A DNA stretch of 64,000 nucleotides from contig JAWQEG010001427.1 in the NCBI GenBank assembly GCA_033782935.1, positions 1 through 64,000 of the forward strand, given 5' to 3'. Source of the stretch: Petrolisthes cinctipes (lineage: Eukaryota > Arthropoda > Malacostraca > Decapoda > Porcellanidae). Positions 43,730-54,826 of this stretch are shown here, one piece after another. The notes under the pieces were generated by a model. The model made no database searches. It was not told the DNA's origin and saw nothing but the letters and a program-made list of their open reading frames with translations. The first letter of the stretch is position 1. Every line of letters begins with the position of its first letter. A program made the position numbers and the translations under genes.

Positions 43730-44700
43730 TGTGGCAGGGTGGGAGGAGTCCCCAGATCCCATACCCGTTCCACCGAGTGAGTCCTGAGAAAAGCGAGGGA
43801 GGCGGCCACGCCCCTAACGCTGTGGGCCTTGGGAGCATGTCCGGGATCCCCGTTCTCGATCACTCGGCAGAGAAGGCGAGCGATGGACCTGGGGAAGAGA
43901 GGCTTACCAGACCTGGAGTTGTAGAAGAGGTGGTCCGGGGAAGCCTCCCTCGTAGCCTCCACATAAGCTGTGAAGGCGTGGACTGGACAGAGTGGGTGGA
44001 AACTTCCATCCCTCAGGAAGGAGGGTACTGCGAGGGGGCCAATCCTGTCGTCAGCCTGCTCGTTCTTAGCTAAGAAAGTAGGAGAGGGGAGACAGTCAAA
44101 GAGTTAAGGTTAGGATTTACAGAGGAGAAGGCTGGATGACGGGTCAGGGCTGCCAACTGGGAGGCCCTGTACCCTGTAGCTAAGGCGAGCAGGAAGAAAG
44201 ACTTCTGAAGGAGGTGGCACACTTCCAGAGGAACCCCCTCGAAGGTCAGGTAAGTCAGGACGCGGTGAAGGGACCAGGAAGGAGTCTGGGCCCGGTGAGG
44301 TACCGTCCCCGCCCGAATCCCCATCCTCAGCAGAGAGAGGGGCCTCTCAGATATTTTAATATTAAAACCTAGGAGGAGGGGATCAGACAGGGCTGCGTGA
44401 TGTGCAAGCACCGTCGCCGGGGCCCTGTTGGTGGAATTGGCGAGCCAAGTGAGGAATTCCAGGACCGTGTCCTCCGAGATGACCATGGAGGGATGTCGTC
44501 GTAAGAAGTCCTGGAACCTCTTCCAGCAAGATTCGTACTGCCGCACCGACGACTGGTGGTGAGCCCTCAGCATCTTGCCCACTGTTTCCTGAGTGAAACG
44601 TTCGCTGAGGACTCCCCGTAGAAACTCCAAGCGTGTAGTTTCAGTGACGCTTGGAGTGGTGCGGACAGAGTGCTGGAGAGGCACGCCAATCCCAACTGAA
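43730..44700 (-). pseudogene. DIRS tyrosine recombinase, frameshifted
   Basis: N-terminal core-binding domain: SVRQYESCWKRFQDFLRRHP, TVLEFLTWLANS. Catalytic domain: ALATGYRASQLAALTR with the first Arg, HLFYNSRSGKPLFP, and AHSVRGVAASLAF with the H-x-x-R box (about 43800). A 1-nt frameshift near 44080 separates the two parts. I cannot find a convincing nucleophilic Tyr: the expected position reads TPPTLPHPRL. The 5' part overlaps the RT ORF in another frame. Confidence 0.85.
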
Positions 44701-46343
44701 GAGGATGAGGGCACCACCGGGACAGTTCTCCGAACCACGGCTGCGCTGGCCAGAGGGGGGCTATGAGGAGTACCCTTCCTCTGAATGCGCACAGCTTGAG
44801 GATCGCCTGCAGGAGGACTGAAGTTGCTGGTGGAGGAAACAGATAAAGGTACCCCCACCTGTTCCAATCCTCCGTGAAGGCATCCGGGCCCCCCGCCTCT
44901 GTCCTGGTGGAGAAGGACAGGAACAGAGGAAGTTGGGCCGTGGTTGGGGAGGCAAATAGGTCCACCTCCGGTGTCCCGTAGCGAAGGCAGAGTGACTCGA
45001 ACACAGGGGGACGCAGTTGCCACTCGACTGACGTCCCTCTGAACCTGGATAGTGCGTCCGCCCAATCGTTCTCCCGCCCTGGCACGTAGCGGGCCGAGAG
45101 GTGAATCGCCCTCTTGGCCGCTACCGAGAAAATTTGTTCTGACAGGGACAGGAGAATCTCCAACCGTGAAGTGCCCTATCTCTGTAGGCACTGCACGGCC
45201 GCAACATTGTCCATATCGAAGCGGATGCCTATCCTGGAGAACTGGGGGTGTCTGTTGAGCCACTCCCTTGCTACCATCAACTCCCGAGCGTTGATGTGTA
45301 GTAGCCTCTCCTCTTCCTTCCATCCCCCTCACAGCTGATGCCCCAGGCAAGATTGGTATCCCCAGCCTACGTCTGATGCATCTGTCGCCACCGTGATCCC
45401 CGGGGGAGGTAATACCCAGGGAACTCGCTGATGCAGGGCACCGGGACGCAGCCAGGGGTGAAGCAGACGGTGAAGTGTTTGGGAAACTGGCCTGGGAAAG
45501 TCCCTGTGTGCGGGGGATAGGTGAAGGTTTACCTCCCGTGTCAGTCTCCTGTGTTTCAGTTGTCCCAGGGGCATTGCGGGGGCTGCGAAGTTCAGGGACC
45601 CGAGCAATGACTCCCACTGGCGGTGAGAGAAAGTATGGGAAAAGTAAGCCCGGCGGAGGTGACGGAGGGTCCTGCGGGCGTTGTCTGGAGCGAGCGAGAG
45701 GGTGGCCGAAACTGAGTCCCACTCTATTCCCAGCCACGATAGTCTGCGCATAGGGGTGAGAGAGGACTTGGGGACGTTGAGTAAGAACCCCATTTCCTCT
45801 AGCACCCCCCTTGCTACCCTGACGTTGTTTGCTACCTGCTCCCTGGAGGGGGCATGTAGCAACCAATCGTCTAGGTACATGAGGGTGGGGACACCCGCCT
45901 CCGCCAGGTGGGATGCCAACACCCTCAAGAGCTTGGTGAAGACCCGAGGCGCTAGCCAGAGACCGAAAGGGAGTCTGGTAAACTGAAACGTCTAGGTCCC
46001 CACCTGGAATGCCAGAAATCGGCGAAACCGGGGGTGGATCGGGACGTGCCAGTACGCATCCTGGAGGTCCAGGGATGCTAATCAGTCCCCCTTTTGGAGA
46101 ACTGTGCGGACCTGAGCAACCGAAACCATCTTGAAGTGTAAGGGCTTCAAGAATTTGTTTAGGTTGCTCAGGTCCATCACCAGTCTCGTTTTGCCCGGGT
46201 CCTTTTTGGGGACCGTAAACAACCGAGAGAGAAAGACCCTCCCTGTCGCCCGCTCCACTACCCCTTTTTCCCGCATTTCTCTCACGTGCGGGACGACCGA
46301 AGGTGACACTTTGGCTGAGGCAGGCGGGAGACGTAGCGGCTGT
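44567..46343 (-). pseudogene. DIRS RT, RNase H and methyltransferase-like ORF
   Basis: RT blocks: VFLSRLFTVPKKDPGKTRLV, MDLSNLNKF, ASLDLQDAYWHVPIHP, TRLPFGL, YLDDWLLHA (45875-45900). RNase H: ITVATDASDVGWG, LLHINARELM, SARYVPGRENDWADALSR. A dam-like region follows: EVDLFASPTTAQLPLF, DAFTEDW, YLYLFPPPA. Four in-frame stops (near 46082, 46000, 45330 and 45180) each sit where Trp or Gln is expected. The acceptor before PLRLPPASAK is TTACAG at about 46344. Confidence 0.88.
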
Positions 46344-47318
46344 AACGGAAAGTGACAGGTGTCAGTGGGGTGACCGGATAATCCCAGCTGGGACCCGAGG
46401 GACCCGGAGGGGGGATGGGAGTGAGGGAGAGATTTTGACAGTAACGGGACACCTATAGTCAACCACAAGGAAACTGGCGGCTGTAGGTGGGGCAGCCGCC
46501 CCAAGCAGCGCTGCCATATCTGGTCTGTCAGAATGGGATTACCCAGGGCACAGGGCAGTAGATTAGCAGTCCTTCACCTGAATCTCCTCCCTCCCCCCCT
46601 TAGCCTACTCTTTCTTCATCTGTATTTTATGTGTCTGTTTGTCCCTCTGCATAGTGATGTGCTTCTGAATTATTATCCATTTTTTTATTATTTTTATTAT
46701 TTTTGTACATTTATTCATAATTTCTATATACCCCTTCCTTTTGCCTTCCTTGTGTGTGTGTGTGTGTGTGTTGGGGGGAGGGGAGGGAGGGCGCCGGGTA
46801 GGGTGAGAACAGGACTCCGTTGAATGTAAGGATTAATGGCAGGTGTAAGTAGGGAAGGGCTATGACTTGTGTGTGTGTGTAGAAGGAAGACGTGATAGGA
46901 TTTTGTACGTGGTGAACATTTTCTTCTGCAAAGTACGAATTTACGTAGAAAATGATTTCCTTCTCACAACTATGGAGCCAGTGTGGGTGGTGAGCAGGGG
47001 GTGTTCTTCCTTCCATTGTGGAGTCTAAAGGAGAAGTGACCTGACTGACCTCATTAATTTCCTGACCTCGCTCTCACCATTTAAAGACTATATTTATAGA
47101 ATCAGTGCACCACTGTTCGAAAACGTTGCCATTTTGGTGTGATTTTTGATAGAGTGATGTGGGTTGGAAAGCCAGATGTGGCAGCACTGCTTGGGGGGAA
47201 ATCCCCGATTCGGCCCCACCTAAACCGCCAGTTTCCTAGTGGTTGACTATAGGTGGGGAGAGGTTATGTCATATGTCAGAAATGTCAAACAGGGAAGATG
47301 AGAAGAACAGTTACTCAC
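46344..47318 (-). other. Probable intron in the DIRS RT gene
   Basis: On the minus strand, donor GTGAGT follows WPWISVP (about 47319) and acceptor TTCCGTTACAG precedes PLRLPPA (46344). Joining them keeps the phase. The intron would be about 165 bp without the 806-bp insertion. Confidence 0.55.
46450..47255. mobile_element. Non-autonomous TIR element inside DIRS
   Basis: Ends CACCTATAGTCAACCAC and GTGGTTGACTATAGGTG; the inverted repeat continues for about 70 bp with one indel (to CCATATCTGG / CCAGATGTGG). Flanked by GGGA on both sides (46446-46449 and 47256-47259), a 4-bp target duplication. The interior is AT-rich or (GT)n without a transposase. Confidence 0.8.
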
Positions 47319-47427
47319 AGGGACTGAAATCCAGGGCCAAGTCAGGCCATGCCGAATCACCCTTGCTGCCAAACAGTGAGAGGGCCAGGCGGCTGACCAC
47401 CCCGTGAGGCACCCCCGGACGGGGCCC

Positions 47428-49906
47428 TCAAGTGGAGCCATCTTTCTGGGAGGGGTGGGAGAAGGAGGGCTTGGGCTTGGAGTAGGGCTTGGCGCCCTGA
47501 CTTCTCCCACGAAAAGGCTGCTGACCCCGCTGGTGGAACCTGGGGGGCTGCTGTGGAGGAGTGGGGTAGGCACTCCTGGGTTGTCTCGTAGGCTGGGAGG
47601 GCCTGCGAGGCTGGAAGGCAGGTCTGGTTGGCTGTGGGGCACGCGGCCTACGGACAAACAGAATGGTTAGGAGATGACCCAAGAATCCCGGGGGGGTTCT
47701 GACGGGAGACGGGGAGAGGGATTGGGAGATTGGGACTAACTTCCCACTCGTCTCGCCTCCCTTGTCTCAAAATAATATTGTAACCAACACTAATCCCACC
47801 GAGTAAACAGAACGGAACTTACTTGGAGGTGGAAGGTTTCGGTATGTTAATCACCGCCGGGAGGGAAGAGAAGACCGAGTCCGTCGCTGCCTGGTCAAAC
47901 AGCGCAGGGGACAGTGGAGCAGCACACACCACGCCCCGCTGCGCCATCTCAGGGGCGGATTTGGCGGCCGCTTGGCGGGCCGCCAGTCTGGCCTTGGCGA
48001 AGTTCCTTGCCGCCTCCCGCAGGTGGTGAGTGGCCATGGCCCCGATGCCCTCCGTCACGGTGGCCATGGACATGAGCGCGTCGCTGTAGGGGAGAAACAG
48101 GAAATCCGAGGGAACCCGAGGTTAGAGACCCGAGGAGGTTAACTAAGGACCCCTGTACCCCGTACCCATCAAAATAACACAACAAACGAACAACGGTACT
48201 TACGAGAGTTCTAAGCCTGACAGTTCATGGAAGGTGGACGTGAGAGACTTGATGCAGTCCTGAAGGAGTTAGACAGCCACACCGGTGGAGATGATATGGG
48301 ACAACTCCAACCGGGCGGCTGTTTCTGCCTGCCTCAGTTTCCCGTCGAGCTCCCTGAGCTGATAGGGAACCGGCAGCTCCTTCTCCGTCCTCCACAGACA
48401 CTCCCTCAAACCCAGAGGGGCACGGGAAGGGGGAAGAATGACTGGGAAGGACGGAGGAGGTGATTTCTTGGAAGTGGTGGGCTTCTGGTGGTCCAGGGAC
48501 TTAAAGAGAAGGGCTGGAATGTCCAAGTCCCCATCGCCCTTATCCCCCGGAAAGTACGCGTCCGAGGACAGGAAGATTGCTGTGTTCTCGGAGGAGCGGT
48601 CAATCTTCCAGGCCTGGGACAGCTGAAGGTTACTGTTCTCCACCAAGAAGCCCATCGCATCCAAAGTAGCCGCCGTGGAGACCTTTGACGAAGCGGGTAC
48701 TGGAGCGGAGATCGGGCGGGCCTTGTAGAAGGGGATAGCATTGCCCGACTCGTCAGCTCCCCACTTCACTAGGACGTCATCCCTCCTTACCCACACATCT
48801 GGTTGAGAAGTGTCAGGAGACCACACAACCAGTCTGCCCTCCTCAGAAGAGTGAGTCCAGGAAGGAGGAAGGAAGGCCCAAGAGTAGGGTATATAACAGT
48901 CCTCCCTAGCCGGGGGGGAAGGAGAAGGAGGAGAGGAGGTACCCAGCTCCTCCGCTAGGGCACCGGTAGGGGATTCGAGGCCCGGAGAGATTGGAGGAAC
49001 GGGAACGTTTCCAAACTCCCTGGGGCACAATGGAGCCCCGGCCGGGGACGCAGCAGGGAAGGGAAGAGGAAGAATGGGTCCGGGAACGGGTACCGCCGCC
49101 GCTACCGGAGGTAGGGAAGCGGACCCGGGAGGGAGGCTGAAATCCGGAAGGACAGTAGGAAGGATACTGCGTATGATACGCGCTATCTTCCTCGACGAAG
49201 GGCTTGTATCCACCCGCTTACCCTTGCGGGGCTTGCGGACGGGAGAGGGCGAGCTCTCCGACGAGGACGAGGAGGAGGAGGAGGTAGACGAAGATGAGGG
49301 TAAAGGAGAATGACGGCGAGTCCGGGTCTTCTTGGCGTGGCGGGAACTTTTAGCTGAACGCTTGCGCCCCCGAGAGTGGCTCAAGGAGCCAGCCCTTGGG
49401 GGCGACGAAGCGGTAGGTTCCCCGCTGGGTCCTTGTACCGGAGAGGTAGTTTGGGTGGCCAGTGCGACGGACTCGCTTGCTTCCCTGGGCGGGAAGCCCC
49501 GGAAAGTAGTTGGAGATCCGTCTAGGGAAGGCGACGTACCCTCTCGGGGTGCTAGAGGCTCGATCCCCTGAGACTCCGAGAGGCACGTCGAAGGGTACCG
49601 GGTTCTGGAAAGACCCAGATCGGCCCCAAAAACAGGATCCGCCCACTTCAAGGAGGACCCGTCATGCTTGTGTACCATCCTCCTAGCCCTCGTCCACGTG
49701 GTGCGAAGGGAGGCAAGGGCAGGAAGCTTGGGGCGAGCAGCGGCGGCGGTCTCCCGACACAACTCAGCCCAGGGGCGGCACACACTACACGCTAAAGGGT
49801 CGTAGCCCTTGGGCGTGAAGCAAGGTGCATGGGGCGAACAATGCAGGTGGCTGTCAGGGGACACCTGCACAGTACACCCCGTAAAGGCACATAAAGCACG
49901 AGTAGA
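47428..49906 (-). pseudogene. DIRS Gag-like ORF with introns
   Basis: Exons on the minus strand: about 49906-48204, 48083-47823 and 47647-47428, each with GT/AG borders (GTAAGT at 48203 and 47822; CTACAG at 48084, CCGTAG at 47648). The product has a Cys-rich start (CFTPKGYDPLACSVCRPWAE), a basic Arg/Ser run (RKRSAKSSRHAKKTRTRRHS), a Ser tract, Pro-rich stretches, and an Arg/Gln/Pro-rich tail (RFHQRGQQPFRGRSQ) typical for RNA binding. One in-frame TAA at 48269 breaks the first exon. Confidence 0.75.
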
Positions 49907-50693
49907 CTGCGGGAGAAAAAACACACAGGGGTTAACACGTGAATCCACGTGTACATGGAAAACACAATACGTGAAAGAACGCATAATGGAAATATACAGA
50001 CTCGGGTAGCGGGGAGCCAAGCCCCCCGCCCCTGGGGGAAAAACCTCTAATAAACCCCCACACGCACAATCCGGTGAAAAAGCCCCGCAAACCAACCCCC
50101 CCACGGACCGAAACACCGGCCCGCAGCCCCTAACAGGAGAGGCACAGTCAGCCTGAGGGGCATACCCCAGGGAAAACAAACACACTGGGGAGAAAAAACT
50201 CCCAAAAACACAGAAGGATAGGAGCGAGGACAACGCACAATCCTTGCTGCCTGTAACACTAAAAAACACTCGGGGAAGAACCACTAGGGGGGCCAGCAGG
50301 GGCCCCCGAGGAGCATCACGTGGGGAGGCAAGGGCCCCACGTGTGGAAGAACACTCACGCAGAAGGCTAAACAGCCCCGAAAAACCCAACCGTAGTGAAC
50401 TAGTGGCAGAGCGGAGGGGAGAGGGAAGGCAGGAAGGGGGAAAAAACTCAGAAAGGGGCCCCAAAGTAAGCCCCAGGGGAGGAGGGAAAACAGACCCCTG
50501 ACCCAGGGAAAAGAAAGAAAAACTGCCCCCACAATAAAAAACCCCGATGCACACAACACACACACACATCTGCAAAGCAGGCAAGCCACTAGACACAACA
50601 CAGAAGAAACAATAGCAGGAACACGTGTAACACAATACCATAGCGAAGCAGAGAGGAGCGTAGATGTTGACCAGTACGTGTTCCGCAAAAGAG

Positions 50694-50923
50694 AGTGACC
50701 GAGCGGTCGCTCTCGCTGGTTTAGGGCGGGTCACTACCTCTACAGGCCACCACCAGGTGGCTCTCATATCAGTACAGCGCCAGATTTGAATTTTTATTTA
50801 CTTCTGATGATCTTCACGGAATAGACCCTTCTAGCCCAGAATATGCCTATACGGGGCCTGGGCTGGAGAAGGGGTGTGTTCTATAGCAATCCAGCTGTGC
50901 TGGTTCCACTTTACCAATAATAG
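50694..50923 (-). repeat. DIRS right inverted terminal repeat
   Basis: GTGACCGAGCGGTCGCTCTC...CTGTGCTGGTTCCACTTTAC, then CAATAATAG; pairs with 42685-42950 and, at its outer end, with the internal complementary region. This is the 5' end of the element. Leader sequence lies at 49910-50690. Confidence 0.93.
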
Positions 50924-50947
50924 ATTCTTTCAATACACTAACTGAAT

Positions 50948-51085
50948 GGGAAAACCTGATCTGCTAACACTGTATGAAAGTTGAAATGATTGATGTGGCT
51001 AATGATCTTTAGTAATAGCCATTTAAACCATATTAATTAGTTAACTCTCATACAGTGTTACCAGATCACCATACAAGCTCCTCTC
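50948..51085. mobile_element. Small palindromic MITE
   Basis: AAAACCTGATCTGCTAACAC then TGTATGAAAGTT pairs with AACTCTCATACAGTGTTACC then AGATCACCATAC. About 135 bp. Confidence 0.7.
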
Positions 51086-51179
51086 ACTTGAGCCGAGCGG
51101 GACAAATTCCTGCTGCCAACTATACATTCATTATACCATTAGAATATTGAACTGTATAATTTTGGTCTTCCTGGAACAG

Positions 51180-51298
51180 AGTACACAACAGAACTTGGAG
51201 CGGCTGGAGTCTTTGTTGAGAGGGAATAAGGAAGGTGGCAGTAAGGAGGTACAGGAAGCATTACTAGAAGCCTGCAGGAGACTGACAGCCGCTTGCAG
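51180..51298 (+). CDS. Ferlin exon 15 (FerA helix)
   Basis: Encodes STQQNLERLESLLRGNKEGG, then EVQEALLEACRRLTAACR. A helical, Leu-rich segment at the position of FerA, the membrane-interacting four-helix bundle of ferlins. Phase 0 in, 2 out; donor GTCAGT. Confidence 0.88.
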
Positions 51299-51455
51299 GT
51301 CAGTAACTGTTGTGTTTGTCCCACAAGAAGTATGGAAAGTTCACAAGATTTTGAGTGAGTATGTTTCTTGAAGACACTCGGATAATTGATGATGACTTGT
51401 CCTTTTCCTTCCAGATTATTTTTCTAATAAAGTTTTTTCATGTCCATAGAATATA

Positions 51456-51670
51456 TACAGCCACAATCAAATATCCACCGACACTTTCCTTCCATCGTAG
51501 TAAATATCTTGGTAATAAAAGAACAACACGTGTATGAATTTGCAGCACCTTATGATAATAATTGAGGGGGTTGAGTTAATGTAAGGTGTTGTATGATTAT
51601 ATTTTGATATGATATTGATATATTTGCAAGAGTTAAGGAAAGTGTCGGTGGTTAGTTGATTGTGTCTGTA
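51456..51670. mobile_element. MITE family A, copy 7
   Basis: TA-bounded; the right arm is slightly diverged (GATTGTGTCTG). Confidence 0.85.
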
Positions 51671-51779
51671 TGTGTTATTTCACTCAACTTTTCAAATCTG
51701 GTTGCTGTTATGTTTGACTTACAGGATTGACAGATACTATATTTTAGGTCACAGGAAATACACAGTTGTTGAAGGGTTA

Positions 51780-51952
51780 AGGGGATAGGTAATACACTTT
51801 AGGGATACAGTACTTGAGCACCTTGATTCTTCCAAAGTCTGCTAGGAAACAGTACCAGTTAAACAAAAATAATGATGGCCTGTTGCTTACCTTAGCATGG
51901 AGTAATCGATCATTTGCTCCAGATTTACCAACACTGTACTGCCCCCTTAAAA
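51780..51952. mobile_element. MITE family C copy
   Basis: TTAAGGGGATAGGTAATACA...TTACCAACACTGTACTGCCC, TTAA-bounded left. Confidence 0.78.
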
Positions 51953-51954
51953 AT

Positions 51955-52151
51955 TAAAGGATAATTCTGACATTTTGTTTGTGTGTGTGTTGTGATCAGC
52001 GAGTTGGATAATTCTGACATTTTGTTTGTGTGTGTGTGATCAGCAAGTTGAATATTTCTGACATTTTGTGTGTGTGTGTGTGATCAGTGCGTGGGATAAT
52101 TCTGACATTTTGTGTGTGTGTGTGTGTGATCAGCGTGTTGGATAATACTGA

Positions 52152-52183
<32 letters not shown>

Positions 52184-52241
52184 TGCGATCAGCGAGTTGG
52201 ATAATTCTGACATTTTATTTGTTTGTGTGTGTTTTGATCAG
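51955..52241 (+). repeat. Exon-16 acceptor-derived array
   Basis: Five intronic units of about 45-55 bp: TTCTGACATTTTGT, (GT)n, GATCAGCGAGTTGGATAA. The true acceptor reads TTTTGATCAG|CGAGTTGTTG. The units thus carry the AG and the first seven bases of exon 16 (CGAGTTG, with variants CAAGTTG, TGCGTGG and CGTGTTG). Confidence 0.9.
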
Positions 52242-52431
52242 CGAGTTGTTGCCTGAGGTGGACCCGGTGCGTCACACAGAGACCTCCCTGGACATACACC
52301 TGAAGGCACACAGACAGAGGGAGTTGGCTGCCCTGGGTAAGGCTGCAATGTCCTGGCACCAAAATGAACCCAGTCAAGTGGTCACCGAACTCCAGGCAGC
52401 ACTCAACAAACTCGACAACCTTGCTCAGGAG
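52242..52431 (+). CDS. Ferlin exon 16 (FerA)
   Basis: Encodes SELLPEVDPVRHTETSLDIH, LKAHRQRELAALGKAAMSWH and VVTELQAALNKLDNLAQE. Helical, matches FerA spacing before FerB. Phase 2 in, 0 out; donor GTATGA. Confidence 0.92.
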
Positions 52432-52461
52432 GTATGATATAATAATTAACTTAACACACAA

Positions 52462-52840
52462 CTGCTCGGGGCTGCTACGTCAGACAGCTTGAGGAACTTC
52501 AACAATAACAACACACAATTGTAATGTCTTATAGCAGTACAATACAGAATTTCATTATTGTCATTGCAGTTTTGGATCATGGTAGTAACAACACAATTAT
52601 TGCTGTATCTTATAGCAGTACAATACAGAATTTCATTACAGTATTGTGATTGTATTCTGGATTATGATAATTAACAAACAATTGCAGTGTCTTATAGCAG
52701 TACAATACAGAGTTTCATTATTGTCATTGTATTGGGATTATGTGAGATGATTGTTTATCTGCCAATACAATACAGAGTTTCATTATTGTCATTGTATTGG
52801 GATTATGTGAGATGATTGTTTATCTGCCAATTTGTTTACA
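52462..52840. repeat. LINE tail and ACAATACAGAGTTTCATT repeats
   Basis: 52462-52510 is the Jockey-group LINE tail (CTGCTACGTCAGACAGCTTG, AGG, (AAC)n). It is followed by about five units with CTTATAGCAGTACAATACAG or TTTCATTATTGTCATTGTAT. Confidence 0.75.
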
Positions 52841-52937
52841 TGGGAGTGGCTTGTCTTGTGAGATCTCTATTGCTGGTAGTAAAAAATGTCTATGGCTTAT
52901 TATAAAGACTGACTAATGATAATTGATTGCAGCTTCA

Positions 52938-53092
52938 TTAAGAACCCTGTGATCATGAATGAGAACTGAAGGCTTTTGATTCCTCCTGATACTGCCACGA
53001 AACAAGCTGCTTCCATATAGGTGGTGTTTCGTGGCAATATTTGAAGGACTCGCTTACCTCCAGTTTCCTGACTACATCACAGGGTCCCTAAC
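52938..53092. mobile_element. MITE family B, copy 11
   Basis: Left TTAA present, right TTAA changed to CTAA; both arms clear. Confidence 0.85.
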
Positions 53093-53121
53093 AGTGGTAA
53101 GGATGTCGTTGGCTTTGGCCT

Positions 53122-53462
53122 TTAAGGGGATAGTATGCTTATAATAGACTGTACGTAGTGCCTCGATTCCTCCAAAGTATGCCAGGAAACAGACCCATGC
53201 AGATGAAGAAAAATAATGGTATCCTGTTGCCTATAATAATTTGGAGGAATCATTTGCTCCAGATTTACCACCCAAAACAATGTGCTATATACAGTATCCC
53301 CTTAAGGTGGTAATTCGTTTTTGGTACATTGGAGTGCCTTGATTCCTCCAAAGTATGCCAGGAAACAGAACCAGATGAACAAAAATAATGGTGTTCTGTT
53401 GCTTGGAATAGTTTGGAGGATTTAGTTTCTCCAAATTTACCAACACAAAATTTCCCCCTTAA
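53122..53462. mobile_element. MITE family C, two adjacent copies
   Basis: Copies 53122-53305 and 53302-53462, same orientation, sharing one TTAA. Confidence 0.85.
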
Positions 53463-53497
53463 TTAACTGTCAGCTAATAAAAAGTGCACATTCTATA

Positions 53498-53934
53498 TTA
53501 AGAGGGTGCAGGAGTAGAGGACAGGCTTGGGGGGGGTTTAGGGGGGTGCAGGAGTAGGGGACAAGCTTGGGGTGGGTAGAAAGCCTGTCCCCTATTCCCG
53601 CACCCCCATAACCCCCCCCCCCAAGCCTGTCCCCTACTCTCACACACCCCTAAACCCCCCCCCAAGCCTGTCCCCTACTCCTGCACCCCCCTAACCTCCC
53701 CCAAGCCTGTTCCCTACTCCCGCACCCCCATAACCCCCCCCAAGCCTGTCCCCTATTCCTGCACCCCCCTAAACCCCCCCAAGCCTGTCCCCTACTCCCG
53801 CACCCCCCTAAACCCCCCCAAGCCTGTCCCCTACTCCTGCACCCCCCTAAACCCCCCCCCAAGCCTGTCCCCTACTCCTGCACCCCCCTAAACCCCCCCC
53901 CCAAGCCTGTCCCCCTATTCCCGCACCCTCTTAA
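53498..53934. mobile_element. Foldback element family O, copy 2
   Basis: TTAA-bounded. Left arm GAGGGTGCAGGAGTAGGGGA, then at least eight complement-orientation units (CCAAGCCTGTCCCCTACTCC). Confidence 0.87.
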
Positions 53935-53965
53935 ATGTAATGTGTTTATAAATTGTTGTCGTCAG

Positions 53966-54125
53966 CCCCAGAGTGGCATGCCTGATGTGTTCCTGTGGCT
54001 GATGAGCGGCACCCGGCGTCTGGCATACATCCGCATCCCGGCCCACTCGGTCCTCTCGGGTCACACGCCCTCGTCCCACGGCGCTCTGGCTGGCAGGTTC
54101 AACACATACGCCCTCATTAATCCAG
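53966..54125 (+). CDS. Ferlin exon 17 (FerB)
   Basis: Encodes PQSGMPDVFLWLMSGTRRLA, YIRIPAHSVLSGHTPSSHGA and LAGRFNTYALINP. Matches the FerB pattern PD(I/V)xxW(L/M)(L/M)xGxxR(V/L)Ay.R(V/I)PAH.(V/I)(L/Y)(F/S). Phase 0 in, 1 out. Confidence 0.95.
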
Positions 54126-54420
54126 GTTGGTTGATGGCTTCACACATACAAACAAAATATGTGGTAATTTTCCTCTGATTCTGAACCTTTGAACAAGTGA
54201 GTTTTTTTTTTTCCTCTGACCTAAAACTGCATCTGGTAATTTTCCTATAATTCTGAACCTTTGAAAAAAGTGAGTTTTTTTTTTTTTCTCTGACCTAAAA
54301 TTGCATCTGGTAATTTTCCTATAATTCTGAGCCTTTGAACGAGTGAGTTTTTTTGTTTTCCTCTGACCTAAAACTGTATCTGGTAATTCATTAAATCAAA
54401 CACAAAAGCAGTCAGTTTGA
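54126..54420. repeat. Intron 17 minisatellite
   Basis: Three units of about 90 bp with CTGGTAATTTTCCTATAATT, CTGAACCTTTGAA, poly-T and CCTCTGACCTAAAACTGCAT. Not exon-derived. Confidence 0.8.
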
Positions 54421-54559
54421 ATTAAGGGGATAAAATTATACAGTACTCTCTTGATAAAATGGTGGGCTACTGATTCCTCTAAATTATGCCACGAAACACA
54501 TCCCCCATTATTAAAGTAACATGCATTGAGGTGGTCTGTTTCCTGGCATAGTTTGGAAA

Positions 54560-54826
54560 AATCAGTAAACCTCTATATGCACTATATTCCATTCACTATT
54601 CTCTACTCACTATTCACTCCCTTCCTCCTCCTTGTTCCAGATGTCACTATTCACAATACACTATTCTCTATTCACTCCCCTTCCTCCTCATTGTTCCAGA
54701 TGTCACTATTCTCTATTCACTATTCTCTATTCTCTATTCACTTTTCACTATTCTCTATTCTAGTCACTACACACTATTCTCTACTCACTATTCACTACTC
54801 ACTATTCACTCTTCTCCTTATTCCAG
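54560..54826 (+). repeat. Exon-18 acceptor-like array
   Basis: Two intronic copies of CACTCCCTTCCTCCTCCTTG then TTCCAGATGTCACTATTC (about 54606 and 54666), with CTATTCACTATTCTC repeats. The true site is CTCCTTATTCCAG|ATGATGAG. Confidence 0.75.

Larger units (their letters stand above)
42685..50923 (-). mobile_element. DIRS-like retrotransposon, minus strand
   Basis: Inverted terminal repeats (42685-42950 and 50694-50923), an internal complementary region (43006-43083), and, in minus-strand order, Gag-like ORF, RT-RNase H with methyltransferase-like domain, and tyrosine recombinase. This is the full architecture of DIRS elements, which integrate through a circular DNA intermediate by a tyrosine recombinase and leave no target duplication; none is seen. 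The ORFs contain at least five premature stops and a frameshift, and one intron has a DNA-transposon insertion. Confidence 0.93.

Noticed and set aside
48269..50767. A single 832-codon Gag protein
   Set aside because: The N-terminal half reads through leader and probable intron sequence; the Gag-like part starts near 49906 after an acceptor-like CCCGCAG.
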